In this document: piece by piece, positions 1-9,420 of the stretch
Position numbering within the stretch: position 1 is the stretch's first letter
How the letters are laid out: every line of letters begins with the position of its first letter
NCBI GenBank assembly: GCA_963573385.1
Contig: CAUYLG010038532.1
Span: forward strand, 1-64,000
From: Cacajao melanocephalus
Lineage: Eukaryota; Chordata; Mammalia; Primates; Pitheciidae
DNA length: 64,000 bases
Reading direction: 5' to 3'
Program-made: the position numbers and the translations under genes
Notes under the pieces: generated by a model
Seen by the model: only the letters and a program-made list of their open reading frames with translations
What the model was told of the DNA's origin: nothing
The model's database searches: none

Positions 1-82
1 AAAAATTAAATAATTAATTAAGTATGGTTGCCAGGGCTTTTGGTTTTTTGTATGGTTGGGAGTATGGGAGTTAAGTAAAGTA

Positions 83-310
83 AGAGAGAAAGAAGGAGAG
101 AAGAGAAAGGAAGGAAGGAAGGGAGGAAGGGTGGGAGGGAAGGTAGGGAAGGGAGGGAGGGAGGAAGGAAGGGAGGAAGAAAGAAAGAAAGGGAAGGAAG
201 GGAAGGAAAGGGAAAGGAAAGAAGGAGGGAGGGAGGGAAGGAAAGGAACAGAAGGAAGGGAAGGAAGGGAAGGGAAGGGAGGAAAGAAGGAAGGAAGGGG
301 AGAGAGAAAA
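83..310 (+). repeat. Purine microsatellite (GGAA/GGGA-rich)
   Basis: About 220 bases of almost pure purine on the plus strand, made of irregular GGAA, GGGA, GAAA and GGGAA units. Long open frames exist on both strands here (K/R/E/G-rich on plus, S/F/L/P-rich on minus), but they are simply translations of the repeat. Such tracts can form triplex (H-DNA) or G-quadruplex structures. Confidence 0.95.
146..161 (+). other. G-quadruplex motif
   Basis: Four GGG runs with loops of two, one and one bases lie within 16 bases inside the purine tract. This satisfies the usual G3+N1-7 rule for an intramolecular quadruplex. Formation in vivo is inferred. Confidence 0.6.
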
Positions 311-327
311 GCATTTTCTACTCCTGC

Positions 328-408
328 TTTTTGAGGACAGAGACTAAGTCTCATTCAGGTCTATGTTTCCAATACTTAACATGAGACTTTGCATGGAATA
401 GAGTCTTG
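328..408 (+). mobile_element. L2 3' end fragment
   Basis: The stretch running from GAGGACAGAGACTAAGTCTC to the ACATGAGACTTTGCATGG region follows the typical L2 3' terminus (gagggcagggact ... cctagcacagtgcctggca). It is short and diverged. Confidence 0.5.
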
Positions 409-627
409 GGACACATTTGAGGAGGGAAAAAAGAAAGAGAGGGAGGGGAAAAGAGGAACCATTACAAAAAATTAGGTTACAGGGGGATCCAGTTGTTTGT
501 GGAGAGGTTGGATTTGATTTCTCACCAGACTCAAAACTCAAGGCTCCTCTCCATCTAAATTGCTGCAGTTGGCCTGACAACATCACCACCCCCAAGAAAT
601 AGTGAGCTCCTTGTATGCTGTAAGGCC

Positions 628-1838
628 TTTTTAAAAATAGACTTTATTTTTTAGAAGAGTTATAGAGTCACAGAAAAATTGACACTCCCTACCCTCCCAC
701 ATGCATAGCCTCCCCATAGTCAATATACCCCCACAGAGTGGTCCATTAGTTATAACTGATGAACTTACACTGACACATCATGACCACCCAGAGTCCATAG
801 TTTAGGGCTCAGTCTTGCTGTTGTACATTCTATGGGTTTGGACAAATGTGTAATGGCATGCATTCACCATTGCAGTATCATACCAACCATTTTCCCTGTC
901 CTAAAACTCCTCTGTGTCCACATATTAATCTCTCCTTGCCCCCAGCCCCTAACAATCCTGGATCTTTTTACTGTCTTGATAGTTTTGCCTTTTCCAGAGT
1001 GTCATATATTTGTAATCACAGTATACAGCTTCTTTTCAGACTGACTTCTTTTACTTAGTAATATGCATTTGAATTTTCTCCATAAAAGTCTTTTTATGAC
1101 TTGATGGCTCATTTCTTTTTAGTGCTGAATAATATTCCATTGTCTACACATACCACAGTTAATTTATCTTTTTACCTACTTAAGGATATCTCGGTAGCTT
1201 CCAAGTTTTGGCAACTATGAATTAAGTTGCTATAAACATCCACAGGCAGGTTTTTATGTGAGTGTAAGTTTTCAACTCTTCTAGGTAAATACCAAGGAGA
1301 GTGATTGCTGGATTATATGATAAGAGTATGTTTAGTTTGTGAGAAACCACCAAACTTTTCCAAAGTGACTGTACCACTTTTCATTCCCACCAGCAATGAA
1401 TGATAATTCCTGTTACTCCTCATCCTTGCCAGCATTTGGTGTGGACAGTGTTCTGGATTTGGGCCACTTTAATAGGAGTATAATGGTGTCTCACTGTTGC
1501 TTTAATTTACCTTTCTCTGATGATATACAATGTGGAACATCTTTTCATATGCTTATTTGCCATCTGTGTATCTTTTTGGGTGAGATGTCTGTTAAGGCTT
1601 TTAGCCCATTTTTTAATCAGGTTGTTTGTGTTCTTACTGTTGAGTTTTAGGTTTTTTTATATATTTTGGATAACAGTTCTTTATCAGATTTTTTTTTTTT
1701 GGAAATATTTTCTCCCAGACTGTGGCATCTCTTTTTATTTTATTGCCAGTGTCTTGCAAAGCAGAAATTTTTAATTTTAATATGATCCAGCTCATAAATT
1801 ATTTCCCTTGTGGAGAATGACTTTGGTGTTGCATCTAA
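628..1838 (-). mobile_element. L1M-type LINE, 3' part, minus strand
   Basis: Read on the plus strand this is the reverse complement of an old L1 3'UTR followed by the ORF2 end. The TAGACTTTATTTTTTAGA start, the TGAATAATATTCCATTGTCT block and the TAAATACCAAGGAG block are characteristic. The element continues after the Alu at 2171-2310. All short open frames here are L1 debris. Confidence 0.85.
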
Positions 1839-1851
1839 AAAGTCATCATCA

Positions 1852-2157
1852 GGATCGGGTGCAGTGGCTCAAACATGTAATCCCAGCACTTTGGGAGCAG
1901 AGGCGGGCAGATCACCTGAGGTCAGGAATTCAAGAGCAGTCTGGTCAACATGCTGAAACCCCATTTCTACTAAAAATACAAAAATTAGCTGGGTATAGTG
2001 GTGTGTGCCTGTAATCCCAGCTTCTAGGGAGGCTGGGGCAGGAGAATCACTTGAACCTGGAGACGGAGGTTGCAGTAAGCTGAGATGGCGCCACTGCACT
2101 CCAGCCTGGGCAACAGAGTGAGACTCCATCTCAAAAAATAATGATAATAAAATTTTT
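1852..2157 (+). mobile_element. AluS-like SINE in L1M
   Basis: Complete dimeric Alu with both monomers, an internal A-rich linker and an A-rich tail. The direct repeat AAAGTCATCATCA flanks it at 1839-1851 and 2158-2170. It interrupts the L1M, whose sequence resumes exactly after the second repeat, so the Alu is the younger of the two. Confidence 0.95.
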
Positions 2158-2170
2158 AAAGTCATCATCA

Positions 2171-2312
2171 AACCCAAGGTCATCTAGATTTTTGTCCTAT
2201 GAAAATTTCTCCTTCTGAAAATTGTGTAGTTTTGTGTTTTACCGTTAAGTATGTGATCTGTTTTGAGTTAATGTTCACAAAGGGTGTAAGGTCTGTTATT
2301 TTTCACATGTGT
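2171..2312 (-). mobile_element. L1M remnant continued
   Basis: Continuation of the minus-strand L1M split by the Alu. The blocks around TTTTGAGTTAAT and AAGGGTGTAAGGTCTGT are standard antisense L1 ORF2. Confidence 0.75.
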
Positions 2313-2349
2313 ATATGTGTGGTTTTCTATGCAGACACACTGCTGCTGA

Positions 2350-2470
2350 GATGGAAACAGCACTAGCTCAGGAGCCAGCAGACTGAGTGCCTGCCCCAGC
2401 ATAACCACTAACCTGCTGTGTGACCTTGATCAAGAAGGAGTCCTCTGGCTTGCTCCCTATGTGCAGAATG
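2350..2470 (+). mobile_element. MIR SINE
   Basis: Diverged MIR core: a GGAGCCAGCAGACTGAG block, then CTGTGTGACCTTGATCAAG, matching the MIR core GGAGCCAGACTGCC ... GTGTGACCTTGGGCAAG. Confidence 0.75.
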
Positions 2471-2584
2471 AAAGCCCTGAGCCAAAAGGCTGCTATAGAT
2501 CCTTCCATCCTCCAATCTGTAGGGTTCCCCTGCTATTGCTCTCCTTCTAGTATGACTGTAGGACACATTTGCCCCTCACTCGTG

Positions 2585-2790
2585 TTCCCACCTCAACAGC
2601 AGCTCTCCTGAGAAGCCTTTCCTGGATATCCCAGCCCATGGGCAGCACCTTCCTCAGAGCCCCTCCAAACTGATGGCCTCCTTCTGTTGCACGGTGATAC
2701 CCATGGGTGTGCCCTCTCTCCGACTAACTAGGAGATTTCTTGAGAGCTGAGAACTTTTTGTATCTCTTCTATATGTCTCACAAAAATAAA
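2585..2790 (+). mobile_element. L2 3'UTR fragment
   Basis: GAGAAGCCTTTCCTGGAT followed by a pyrimidine-rich stretch, then TTGAGAGCTGAGAACTTTTTGTATC, follows the order of the L2 3'UTR (tgaagcctttcctgact ... ccttgagggcaggga). Divergence is high. Confidence 0.55.
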
Positions 2791-2829
2791 AGCAAAGTTG
2801 AGAATAATATAATAATAGCAACAACAATA

Positions 2830-3005
2830 ATATGATGATGATGATTGCTACCCTTTCCTGAGCATTTCAAATATACATGCTCATCTAATTCTGATACCAC
2901 CCTGAGGGGTATTATCATCCTTATTTTGCTAATGTGGAAACCGAGGCATAAAGAGGTTGTGGGACTTGCCCAAGATACCCCAGCAAAAGCATGACTTTTG
3001 CTCAG
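2830..3005 (-). mobile_element. MIR SINE
   Basis: Antisense MIR: CTGAGCATTTCAAATATACATGCTCATC, then TATTATCATCC, then GGAAACCGAGGCATAAAGAGG (each a short excerpt), then the TTGCCCAAG block in the correct order. Confidence 0.75.
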
Positions 3006-3091
3006 TTGTTGAAGCCATTGTTTCATAAATGGACTCTTAGGAAATTATTATGGAAATGATGAGTAATATTTAACAAGGTAGGTAAGGTGAT

Positions 3092-3139
3092 GATACATAG
3101 ATAGGTAGATTTTAGATAGATGATAGATAGATGATAGAT

Positions 3140-3182
<43 letters not shown>

Positions 3183-3202
3183 GATAGATAGATAGATGAT
3201 AC
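3092..3202 (+). repeat. (GATA)n microsatellite
   Basis: Interrupted GATA array with a pure run of about ten units near 3142-3182. It is likely length-polymorphic, as are tetranucleotide arrays used as genetic markers. Confidence 0.95.
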
Positions 3203-3244
3203 CTTTCACACATTAGGGATAAAAATATCAATCACAAATAAGAA

Positions 3245-3470
3245 TAACTACAGCTTATTGGGCACTTGCTCTATGCCAGGCCCAGGGCTAATTCTTTGCA
3301 TCTATGATCTTGTGGTCTCCTCTAAGCAATCCTGGGCAATTATTTTCATTATCCCCACTGGACTTGTGGAAATGCTGAGTCTCAGAGGCTGAGCGACTCA
3401 TCAATGGTTATACCCTAGTGACAGAGCCTAGGCTGAAATTAGGTTTTGCTGCTTCTAACCACCAAGCAAA
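3245..3470 (-). mobile_element. MIR SINE
   Basis: Antisense MIR: TTGGGCACTTGCTCTATGCC, then ATTATCCCCACTGGA, then TCTCAGAGGCTGAGCGACTC and GACAGAGCCTAGGCTG. Nearly the full MIR length is present. Confidence 0.75.
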
Positions 3471-3854
3471 ACTGCCTTTTGTAAAAGGTTTACAGTGGTC
3501 CTGTGTAATTAAAAGACAAGGGCATCTAGCGGCCCTATGGCATGAAACACATATAAAGAGTATCCATTCCCTGTGAGCTGCAGCCACTACAAGGAGCCAC
3601 TCAAAGACAGACGTAATACCCAGCATGCCCATCCTAATGGGAGAGATTCAAACCAATTTAAGTCCTTGATGGAACCCCACTTGAAGTCGGGGGTCTAAGA
3701 CAAATGCATGTAAATGAAAATCTAATCGTTAAGCATAGAACTAGTAATTTCCTGGAACTAAGTCAAACAAGTTTCTCATAGGAGCACCCTAGAGAGAGGA
3801 TCAAGTTGACAAGAATAACTGGAGAGGATAGTTAAACAACATCTAGGGAAAGCC

Positions 3855-4040
3855 CAATATGGTCCAAGTAATTCCCCATGCTCTTCACCTGTGTGATTTC
3901 ATTCATTCCTCAAAATGTCCCTGTGTTGCACTCACGGTCATGGTCATTTTACACATGCAAAAACCGAGGCTGAGAGAGATTCAGGAATTGCCTCATAAGT
4001 GGCAAGACAGTCTTTTGAACTCGAGTCTGTCTTGTGTTTT
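3855..4040 (-). mobile_element. MIR SINE
   Basis: Antisense MIR with GTGATTTCATTCATTCCTCA, then CATTTTACACATGCAAAAACC and GAGGCTGAGAGAGATTCAGG. Confidence 0.7.
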
Positions 4041-4654
4041 CTGAAGTTCTCTAAGAAGTCACTTGCCAGCAAACTGATAGAGCTCAGCCTGAGGCTGTGA
4101 CAAACACCAGCCCTCAGTGGAGGTGAAAGACTGAAATTTCAGGAAATTGTGGAAATATTAGTAATTCGAGAGCATTGAGACCCACTGAAAGAGCAGGAAA
4201 CAAAACAAAACAAAAACTCTAAAACTTTATGTTATTATTGGAAACGTGAAGAGATGAAAATATGACCTTTTCTGCCTCCCTGCTTCTAAAATAGTGACAA
4301 AAGTGTTTTATATTTTTATGAGCTATATTAACAGAAGTGACTCCAAATGTGTGTGGCCTCCCGGGAGCTCAATATTTCAATCTCTCTTTTTTTTAGTTGT
4401 TCTTTGACAAGGAGAAAAGGGATGCTTTTCTAGCAGTCCAGTGTCCATATGGTTTTGATATAGCCCAAGCTTTGGCCAAACAAAGCTGTAACCCAGCCAG
4501 CCTCTCATACCATATCTCTCACCCAACTCAGAGGTGCCCCTTCCAACCTAACTGCCAAGGCCTGACAAATACCGAAGAAGACCTTCAGAGACTCCAGAAG
4601 TCGGGCACCCTCCCTGGAAAAGAGGAGAACAGAGTACTGGAAAGAATCTCCCAC
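4041..4654. other. Unique intergenic DNA
   Basis: No recognised repeat apart from a short CAAAA run near 4200-4216 and a T run near 4387. A 120-residue plus-strand frame (4397-4759) runs through it, but its end is a MIR, its composition is unremarkable and no domain is recognisable. Confidence 0.5.
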
Positions 4655-4775
4655 TCTTACCTTTTTTCTCTGAGCCTTGATTTCCATATCTGTGAAATGA
4701 GGAGACTGCCTACTTCCTGGAGATATGTAAGGAACGAAGAACCTGTGCACAGTACCTGATGAAGTGGGCACTTCA
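4655..4775 (+). mobile_element. MIR fragment
   Basis: TCTGAGCCTTGATTTCCATATCTGTGAAATGAGGAGACTG (positions 4669-4708) matches the MIR segment for tctgtgcctcagtttcctcatctgtaaaatgggg. Confidence 0.75.
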
Positions 4776-4792
4776 TAAAAGAAGCTGGACAG

Positions 4793-5140
4793 ATGATTGC
4801 CTTTCTCCACAATCACCTCAAAGGAAATACTAAAGCAGAAAAGTCATCCTATAGCGGCTGCTTCAGGGCACGCAAGGGAGGAGGCACTCTTCCCTTCTAC
4901 TGCTTTGAAGGCAGCAAGCACTGCCAGATGACCATGTATCCATGGGAGTGCAGGCAGCTCTGTCGCACTGTGTGGCAGCTACCCACATCCCACTGAGGCT
5001 CGGTGGGAAACAGCTACATGGCCAGGGAGCAGCTTGATGGCAGGGACTTCTTTAAAAGCAGAAGCATGGTCCACTTCAAGGAGCAAATGTCCAGTGCCCA
5101 GGCAGCCCATGTCTGCATCCTGGGCTACTATATAGCGTAA
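4793..5140 (+). pseudogene. Possible degenerate coding remnant, unidentified
   Basis: A single frame of 116 codons is open except for one TGA at 4994-4996, ends in TAA at 5138-5140, and starts with ATG at 4793. The translation is mixed and globular-looking: it has a Cys-rich middle (YCFEGSKHC, WECRQLC) and a charged second half containing MAREQLDGRDFFKSR. There is no repeat and no poly(A) tail nearby. I do not recognise the family. It may be an old pseudogene exon, or chance: 116 codons with one stop in moderately GC-rich DNA is not rare. No function is claimed. Confidence 0.2.
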
Positions 5141-5399
5141 CTCATACAGCTATAGAGTGTGCCCTATGCACAGGCCCTGAGCCAAGGAGGAAAATACGGG
5201 CTGAAGCCCAGCCCATGCTTCATGCAGCTAGCTAGACTCCCTACCTGGAGGAAGGAGGTGCCTCTTGAATTCTGATAAACCACATAGGAGGTAGTGGTGG
5301 CCAGGTGCTTCTCTGGAGTTTATAAGACTGACTTTGAATCATAAAAAGAGTCCTTGCCTCCTTCCACCAATCTTATCAAGTCTCCCCTATTTGCTAGCT
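5141..5399. other. Unique intergenic DNA
   Basis: No recognisable repeat or gene signal. Confidence 0.45.
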
Positions 5400-5525
5400 G
5401 ACTGAGCCACAGTCCCTGCCTCAAGGGGCCCAGAGTCTGTTGGGGGTACAGACTTGGAAGTAAATGACTGCAGAATGGGATAACACAGCTAGGATAAATG
5501 CTCCTGGAGAGAAAGAGGAGCACCT
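5400..5525 (-). mobile_element. L2 fragment
   Basis: AGTCCCTGCCTCAAGGGGCC, then AGAGTCTGTTGGGGGTACAG, is the antisense L2 block (gtccctgccctcatggagcttacattctagtgggggagacag). Confidence 0.65.
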
Positions 5526-5539
5526 GCCCAGATCACAGG

Positions 5540-5735
5540 ACCCATTAGGGGCAGGGCCCAGAGGAGAAAACTTCATCAGAAGGATAAGGAAGTGCAGCCA
5601 AATGAAAAGAGGGGATTAGAGACAGGGAGCAAGAGAAAGGAAATAAAGGGAAAGGAATAGGAGAATAAAGGAAAAAATGAGATGGAAGTAAAAGAATGAA
5701 GAGAAGTCCAGCCAGTATGAAGAAGCTTGTGACTG
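5540..5735 (+). repeat. Purine-biased low-complexity stretch
   Basis: A/G-rich sequence with repeated AGGAAA, GGGAAAGG and AGAATAAAGG words. It is less regular than the microsatellites elsewhere in the window. Confidence 0.55.
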
Positions 5736-5760
5736 TATGTGTGTGTGTGCGTGTGTGCTC
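5736..5760 (+). repeat. (TG)n dinucleotide repeat
   Basis: Short interrupted TG run. Confidence 0.85.
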
Positions 5761-5811
5761 TCTTACATCAGACAGGACATATAGGGGCCGGGTGCACCCT
5801 GCGCAAAGCAT

Positions 5812-5960
5812 TGAGATGGTCATTTTATAGACCTTACCTCATTGAGTCCTTATAGCAATCTTGTGATTGTTACTATTCCCATTTTACAGTTAAGGAACTT
5901 AGATGGAAGCCAAAAGACCCAGCTGATGTATAATGGAGCCCACACTGCCCCCAGTGTGCC
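5812..5960 (-). mobile_element. MIR SINE
   Basis: Antisense MIR: CTCATTGAGTCCTTATAGCA, then GTTACTATTCCCATTTTACA, then TTAAGGAACTTAGATG. Confidence 0.7.
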
Positions 5961-6600
5961 ACAGGAGAAGCAGAGCTGTCTTTTGCTGCTGGTAAATCAG
6001 TCCCTCCAATGCCCCTCTTCATCTTCCCCACTGTGTCAGGCTATTGGATCATGGCAGCACCTCCTGGGGCCCCAAAGCCCTGGCCTCACCACAACAGTAG
6101 GGATTTCAAATGCCAGCTCTGGTTGAGATTAAGGTTGCTGGCATGGAACCAAGTCTGCCATTAGCACAATGTCGAGAGAACATTTGGGCAGCTCTCTATC
6201 CCTCTCAGTGCAGGTACACTGGGGTTATGTTAATTAAATAAATCTAATCATGGAAATGAACTGACCCAGGTGATGGGCACAGCACTCAGCTCCAAGTTAC
6301 TGGTGATTGTCAGAAAATCCAATTAAGATAGAGCTGAGCCTACTGTGCTTCATACAGATAATTGAGGGCAAGGGTAGGGGCTAAGGGGAAGCTAAGAAAG
6401 GAAATCATGTCTTAATATCCATTAAATTAATCTCCCTCTTAAGCAGTTCCAGAGAGAGTCTAGGAAGAACCTAGAAGAGAATTTAATGGAAACTAGGCAC
6501 CAGCCTGCTTTAACATTTTCTTGAGATTCTAGTTGAGGGACATGTGGCAGGCACAGGAGACAAGGGCATGCAAACCTACATGTCATTTAGGGAGCCATGG
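5961..6600. other. Unique DNA, possible conserved core
   Basis: No repeat was recognised. The AT-rich part around 6225-6360 contains several homeodomain-type TTAATTAA and CAATTAAG words and resembles conserved non-coding DNA, but this is an impression only. Confidence 0.35.
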
Positions 6601-6604
6601 ACTA

Positions 6605-6745
6605 GGACTGTGGAGGCCCAAGGTCAAGTCTGTTCTGGGCTCCATCATCAATGAACCATTTGATATTTGGCACTGTCCTATCTAAGCCTTAATAAAATGG
6701 AGTGCTAGAACTGGACCAAAGTCACCTGGTGGCTTTGAAGACCGT
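6605..6745 (+). mobile_element. Diverged MIR-like fragment
   Basis: AGGTCAAGTCTGTTCTGGGCTCC, then CACTGTCCTATCTAAGCCTTAATAAAATGG, retains the order of MIR (ggttcaaatcctggctct ... taaaatgggg), with many substitutions. Confidence 0.4.
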
Positions 6746-6884
6746 CAGCAGGAGAGGGGGAGATAATTAAAATACAGGAATTTGAGAAAAATCTACCAAC
6801 CTTATCATAGTGAGCTTGTGTTTGGGCATTACGATACATCGCACATAGAAAATGGAGAGTTGCTCAGGGCAGGGAGAAAATTTG

Positions 6885-6990
6885 TTTCTTTCCTTCATCC
6901 GTTTGAAATTTATTGAGCATTTATATGTTCCAGGTTACAGAAACAAATACAGAATGGTCCTCGACCCAGAGAGAATCTGTTGTAGGCCAT
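6885..6990 (-). mobile_element. L2 3' end fragment
   Basis: TTCATCCGTTTGAAATTTATTGAGCATTTATATGTTCCAGG (positions 6894-6934) is the antisense L2 terminus (cattcattcaacaaatatttattgagca). Confidence 0.7.
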
Positions 6991-7436
6991 GGCAGGCTGA
7001 GAGGTGTCTTTCTGATTAAATGAATAAACCAATTTTATTTAAGACGAGTAAACGGCCATTTTCAACAAAGCATTTTAAAGCTATAAAGGAGAGAAAAGTG
7101 TCCTCAAATGCAGGGCCTTCACCCTGCTGGGGAGGCAGAAAGGAGGGAGCATCTCGTCCAAAGGTTCCCAAAGGGCGCCGGACTGCGTGCTGTGGGTGGA
7201 GGGTAGACGTCTTCGGATAAAAGGCGGGGAAAACAGACCAAAGCAGATCTCACGGGTCAGTGACGCTCCGGGAGCGTAACCCGTGGAAGGAACCGCGGCT
7301 GAGATCTGAAGTCGCCCTACGGAGATACTCTGCCTAAATCCAGCCACGAGAGGGAGGGAGGAGGCGGGGAACGAATAAATGAAATTTGGTTTAGGCTGGA
7401 AGAACGGGCTGGGCCAACAACGAGAAAAGAAAGAGG

Positions 7437-7442
7437 TGAGCT
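7437..7442 (+). other. Candidate 5' splice site
   Basis: AG|GTGAGC at the island, with the exon ending at 7436, matches the mammalian donor consensus (AG|GTRAGT) at nearly every position. Its use is inferred; GTGAG words also occur by chance. Confidence 0.3.
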
Positions 7443-7543
7443 GGGGAGGGTGCAGCGCGGGCAGGAAGGCCGAGGAACTTGAGAACCGCGGGCGCGGGAG
7501 ACTGGCGGGGATGCCACTCCGGAACTGGCGGAGGGGTGGGCGG

Positions 7544-7553
7544 GCGCATGCGC
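7544..7553. promoter_or_regulatory. NRF1 binding site, perfect palindrome
   Basis: GCGCATGCGC is the full NRF1 dimer consensus. It sits in the densest CpG part of the island. NRF1 sites at this position are typical of active TATA-less promoters and favour the unmethylated state. Confidence 0.7.
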
Positions 7554-7654
7554 GCACGCAGCTGAAACTCCGGCTGATGAAACTGACAAAGGCGAGAGCG
7601 CGCAGCAGCCTCGCGGCCGCGGAACCCAAACCACGAGTAGGTGCTGCCCTGCCT

Positions 7655-7663
7655 GGGGGCGGG
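7655..7663 (+). promoter_or_regulatory. SP/KLF GC box
   Basis: GGGGGCGGG within the island, about 100 bases from the NRF1 palindrome. Confidence 0.6.
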
Positions 7664-8264
7664 ATCGTGGAGCGCCTCGCACAACCACACGCAAGCAAAA
7701 ACAAAGCCATCTCTCCGAAGCAGAAATGAAACAGGCGTGGCCGGGGAAAGCCAAATATTTGTGAGATGATGTGAACAAAGGGGAAAAGTCAATCCAGGGA
7801 AGTTTGAGTTTCTGGTTGGGGCCTTCGGCGGCTCTGATCGCTGGCTACGTTAAGAGAACGTCCTTTGCCCCCTTCTCTCTCTCTCTTCCCGAAGAAAAAT
7901 AAATCCTTGGCAAAATCAGACTTGACAGCATGCAAAGAAGGTCTCCAGAGTGTCCCAGCTGGCGCTGGCGCGGGCACGGGCGGGGCAAGGGTGCTGCTTG
8001 GTGACACTGCAGCAGCAGCTCAGCACTGTCAACCGGAATGGCCTCCCACCGCCTGTGTGCAGGGAACCTGGCTGTCAGCAGAGCCTGGACAGGCGCAGGG
8101 CCGAAGAAATCTTTGTTTTTGTTTTTTCTCTACCCTTTCCTGCCAGTACACCAGGGATATAACTCCTTTGTATTTCTGCCTTACAATTGCTCCTTATACC
8201 CCACCCTGATTCTCAGCACTGCAGCTCCCACCGCCACCACCCGCCGTGAGTCACCTCCCCCTCT

Positions 8265-8720
8265 CCCTTTTTAAAACCACAACAGCAAGGCCATATTGCA
8301 GTTACCCATAAATGCAAAGGCAAGAAACCACCAATACCTGTTTGAGAAGATGGCATTTTAATTAGCACACTCCAGCTGCCATAAACCCGGGCTCCCACCC
8401 CACTTCTCCCCACCCCTCCCTCCCTGTGCCCTCTCTCAACCTCTCTGCTCACCCCCATCTATGTAAAAAAGCCATAAAGCCTCTCTCCAATCGCCTTCTG
8501 GGAATTTTTGCAACCCCCACAACACAGGTTGATTGGAAAGGTCTCTCTCCTGAATAACAACAATTCAATGTGCCTTGACATTTTAATAGCCTGCCGTCCT
8601 GGTGAACACAATCGAGCAAGGCAGTGAAGCAAAAATCATTAGGTAAGCAAGATAATCTAAGCGGAATCTGCCGCCTGCAGGCTCACATCTGGGGGCAGAT
8701 TGCACAGCTGGGCTGTCCAC
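8265..8720. promoter_or_regulatory. Putative conserved non-coding element
   Basis: Repeat-free sequence of balanced composition just downstream of the island, with clustered short motifs: TTTTAATTAGC (homeodomain type, near 8356), CCATATTGC, CAGGTTGATTGGAAAG near 8526 and AGATAATCTAAGC near 8650. Lack of repeats, absence of coding potential and proximity to a CpG island suggest an enhancer or proximal element. Conservation cannot be tested from one sequence. Confidence 0.4.
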
Positions 8721-8844
8721 AAAGCTGGGCTTCTCCTGTCCTGCAGCGCCTTTGTATGTGAGTACCAATACACACACTTGTTTAGCTAGGGGCACACACT
8801 TGTGCACAGGTTTTGGGAGATAAATACAGTCAGGCAAGTGTACA

Positions 8845-8955
8845 GACACCCCAATGTGAAATAGCGTAAGAGTACACAAATTTACCATTTGTGTACCATT
8901 TATTTCACGCTGACACCCCAACGTGAAATAGCGTAAGAGTACACAAATTTACCAT
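8845..8955. repeat. 44-bp duplication with quasi-palindromic spacer
   Basis: The 44-base unit at 8845-8888 recurs at 8912-8955 with one difference, TG against CG at the same place. The 23-base spacer contains inverted pieces of the unit: GTACACAAA (8872-8880) pairs with TTTGTGTAC (8888-8896), and TATTTCACG (8901-8909) pairs with CGTGAAATA (8922-8930). This is the signature expected of replication template switching. Confidence 0.9.
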
Positions 8956-9214
8956 GAATCAAAATATCCGCCACCCCACCAAAGTGCCACCAAGAAAAAA
9001 TGTACTCTTGTAAGCGCAGGTTTGCTATATCAAAGAGAACAAGGCAAATAATTGTTGGGATTCCTAATACCAACCATGTAAAGGCTTTCTATGCACACAC
9101 ATATACATGCATTCATTTATGTAAATATTTTGAATATAATGCCATGGCTAGATTACATCATTTAAGCATAATATATAACATAAAATTATTTATACTTATG
9201 TTTGCAGGGAACTG

Positions 9215-9420
9215 CTATTAATGCTTCACATCTAATAACTCATTTAATCCTCAAAACGTAGGTACTGTTATTATACCCACTTTACAGATGAGATAACTGA
9301 GCCACAAAAATTTGAAGCAATTTGCCCAAAGTCATCTTCTAACAAGTGGTGGAGCCAGGATTTGAAGCCAAGCAGTCTGGCTCTAGAGTCCAGGCTGTCA
9401 CCCACTATGTTAGGCTGTTT
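9215..9420 (-). mobile_element. MIR SINE
   Basis: Well-preserved antisense MIR: AATAACTCATTTAATCCTCA, then ACTTTACAGATGAGATAACTG, then GTGGTGGAGCCAGGATTTG and AGCAGTCTGGCTCTAGAGTC. Confidence 0.85.

Larger units (their letters stand above)
7141..8000. promoter_or_regulatory. CpG island, orphan promoter candidate
   Basis: A hand count gives about 52 CpGs in the 600 bases 7141-7740, close to the number expected without CpG decay. The rest of the window is strongly CpG-poor. The island contains a NotI site (7613-7620), a palindromic NRF1 site (7544-7553), a GC box (7655-7663) and a consensus splice donor (7436/7437), and it continues with lower density to about 8000. No TATA box is obvious. No repeat was recognised inside. 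Overlapping open frames exist on both strands (for example 7081-7710 minus), but GC-rich DNA is poor in stops and none resembles a known protein. CpG islands are typically constitutive or developmentally controlled promoters; the transcript here is unknown and could run in either direction. A non-coding RNA or an alternative first exon of a distant gene is the likeliest reading. Confidence 0.85.

Noticed and set aside
18..334. Low-complexity K/R/E- and F/L/S/P-rich proteins
   Set aside because: Direct translations of a purine microsatellite.
3127..3201. CRISPR-like regular repeats
   Set aside because: GATA microsatellite with no spacers; the genome is vertebrate.
4397..4759. 120-codon plus-strand frame as an exon
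   Set aside because: Its last third is a MIR fragment and nothing in the translation is recognisable.
7081..7710. 209-codon minus-strand open frame over the CpG island
   Set aside because: GC-rich islands lack stop codons on all frames, several overlapping frames are equally open, and the translation shows no recognisable domain.
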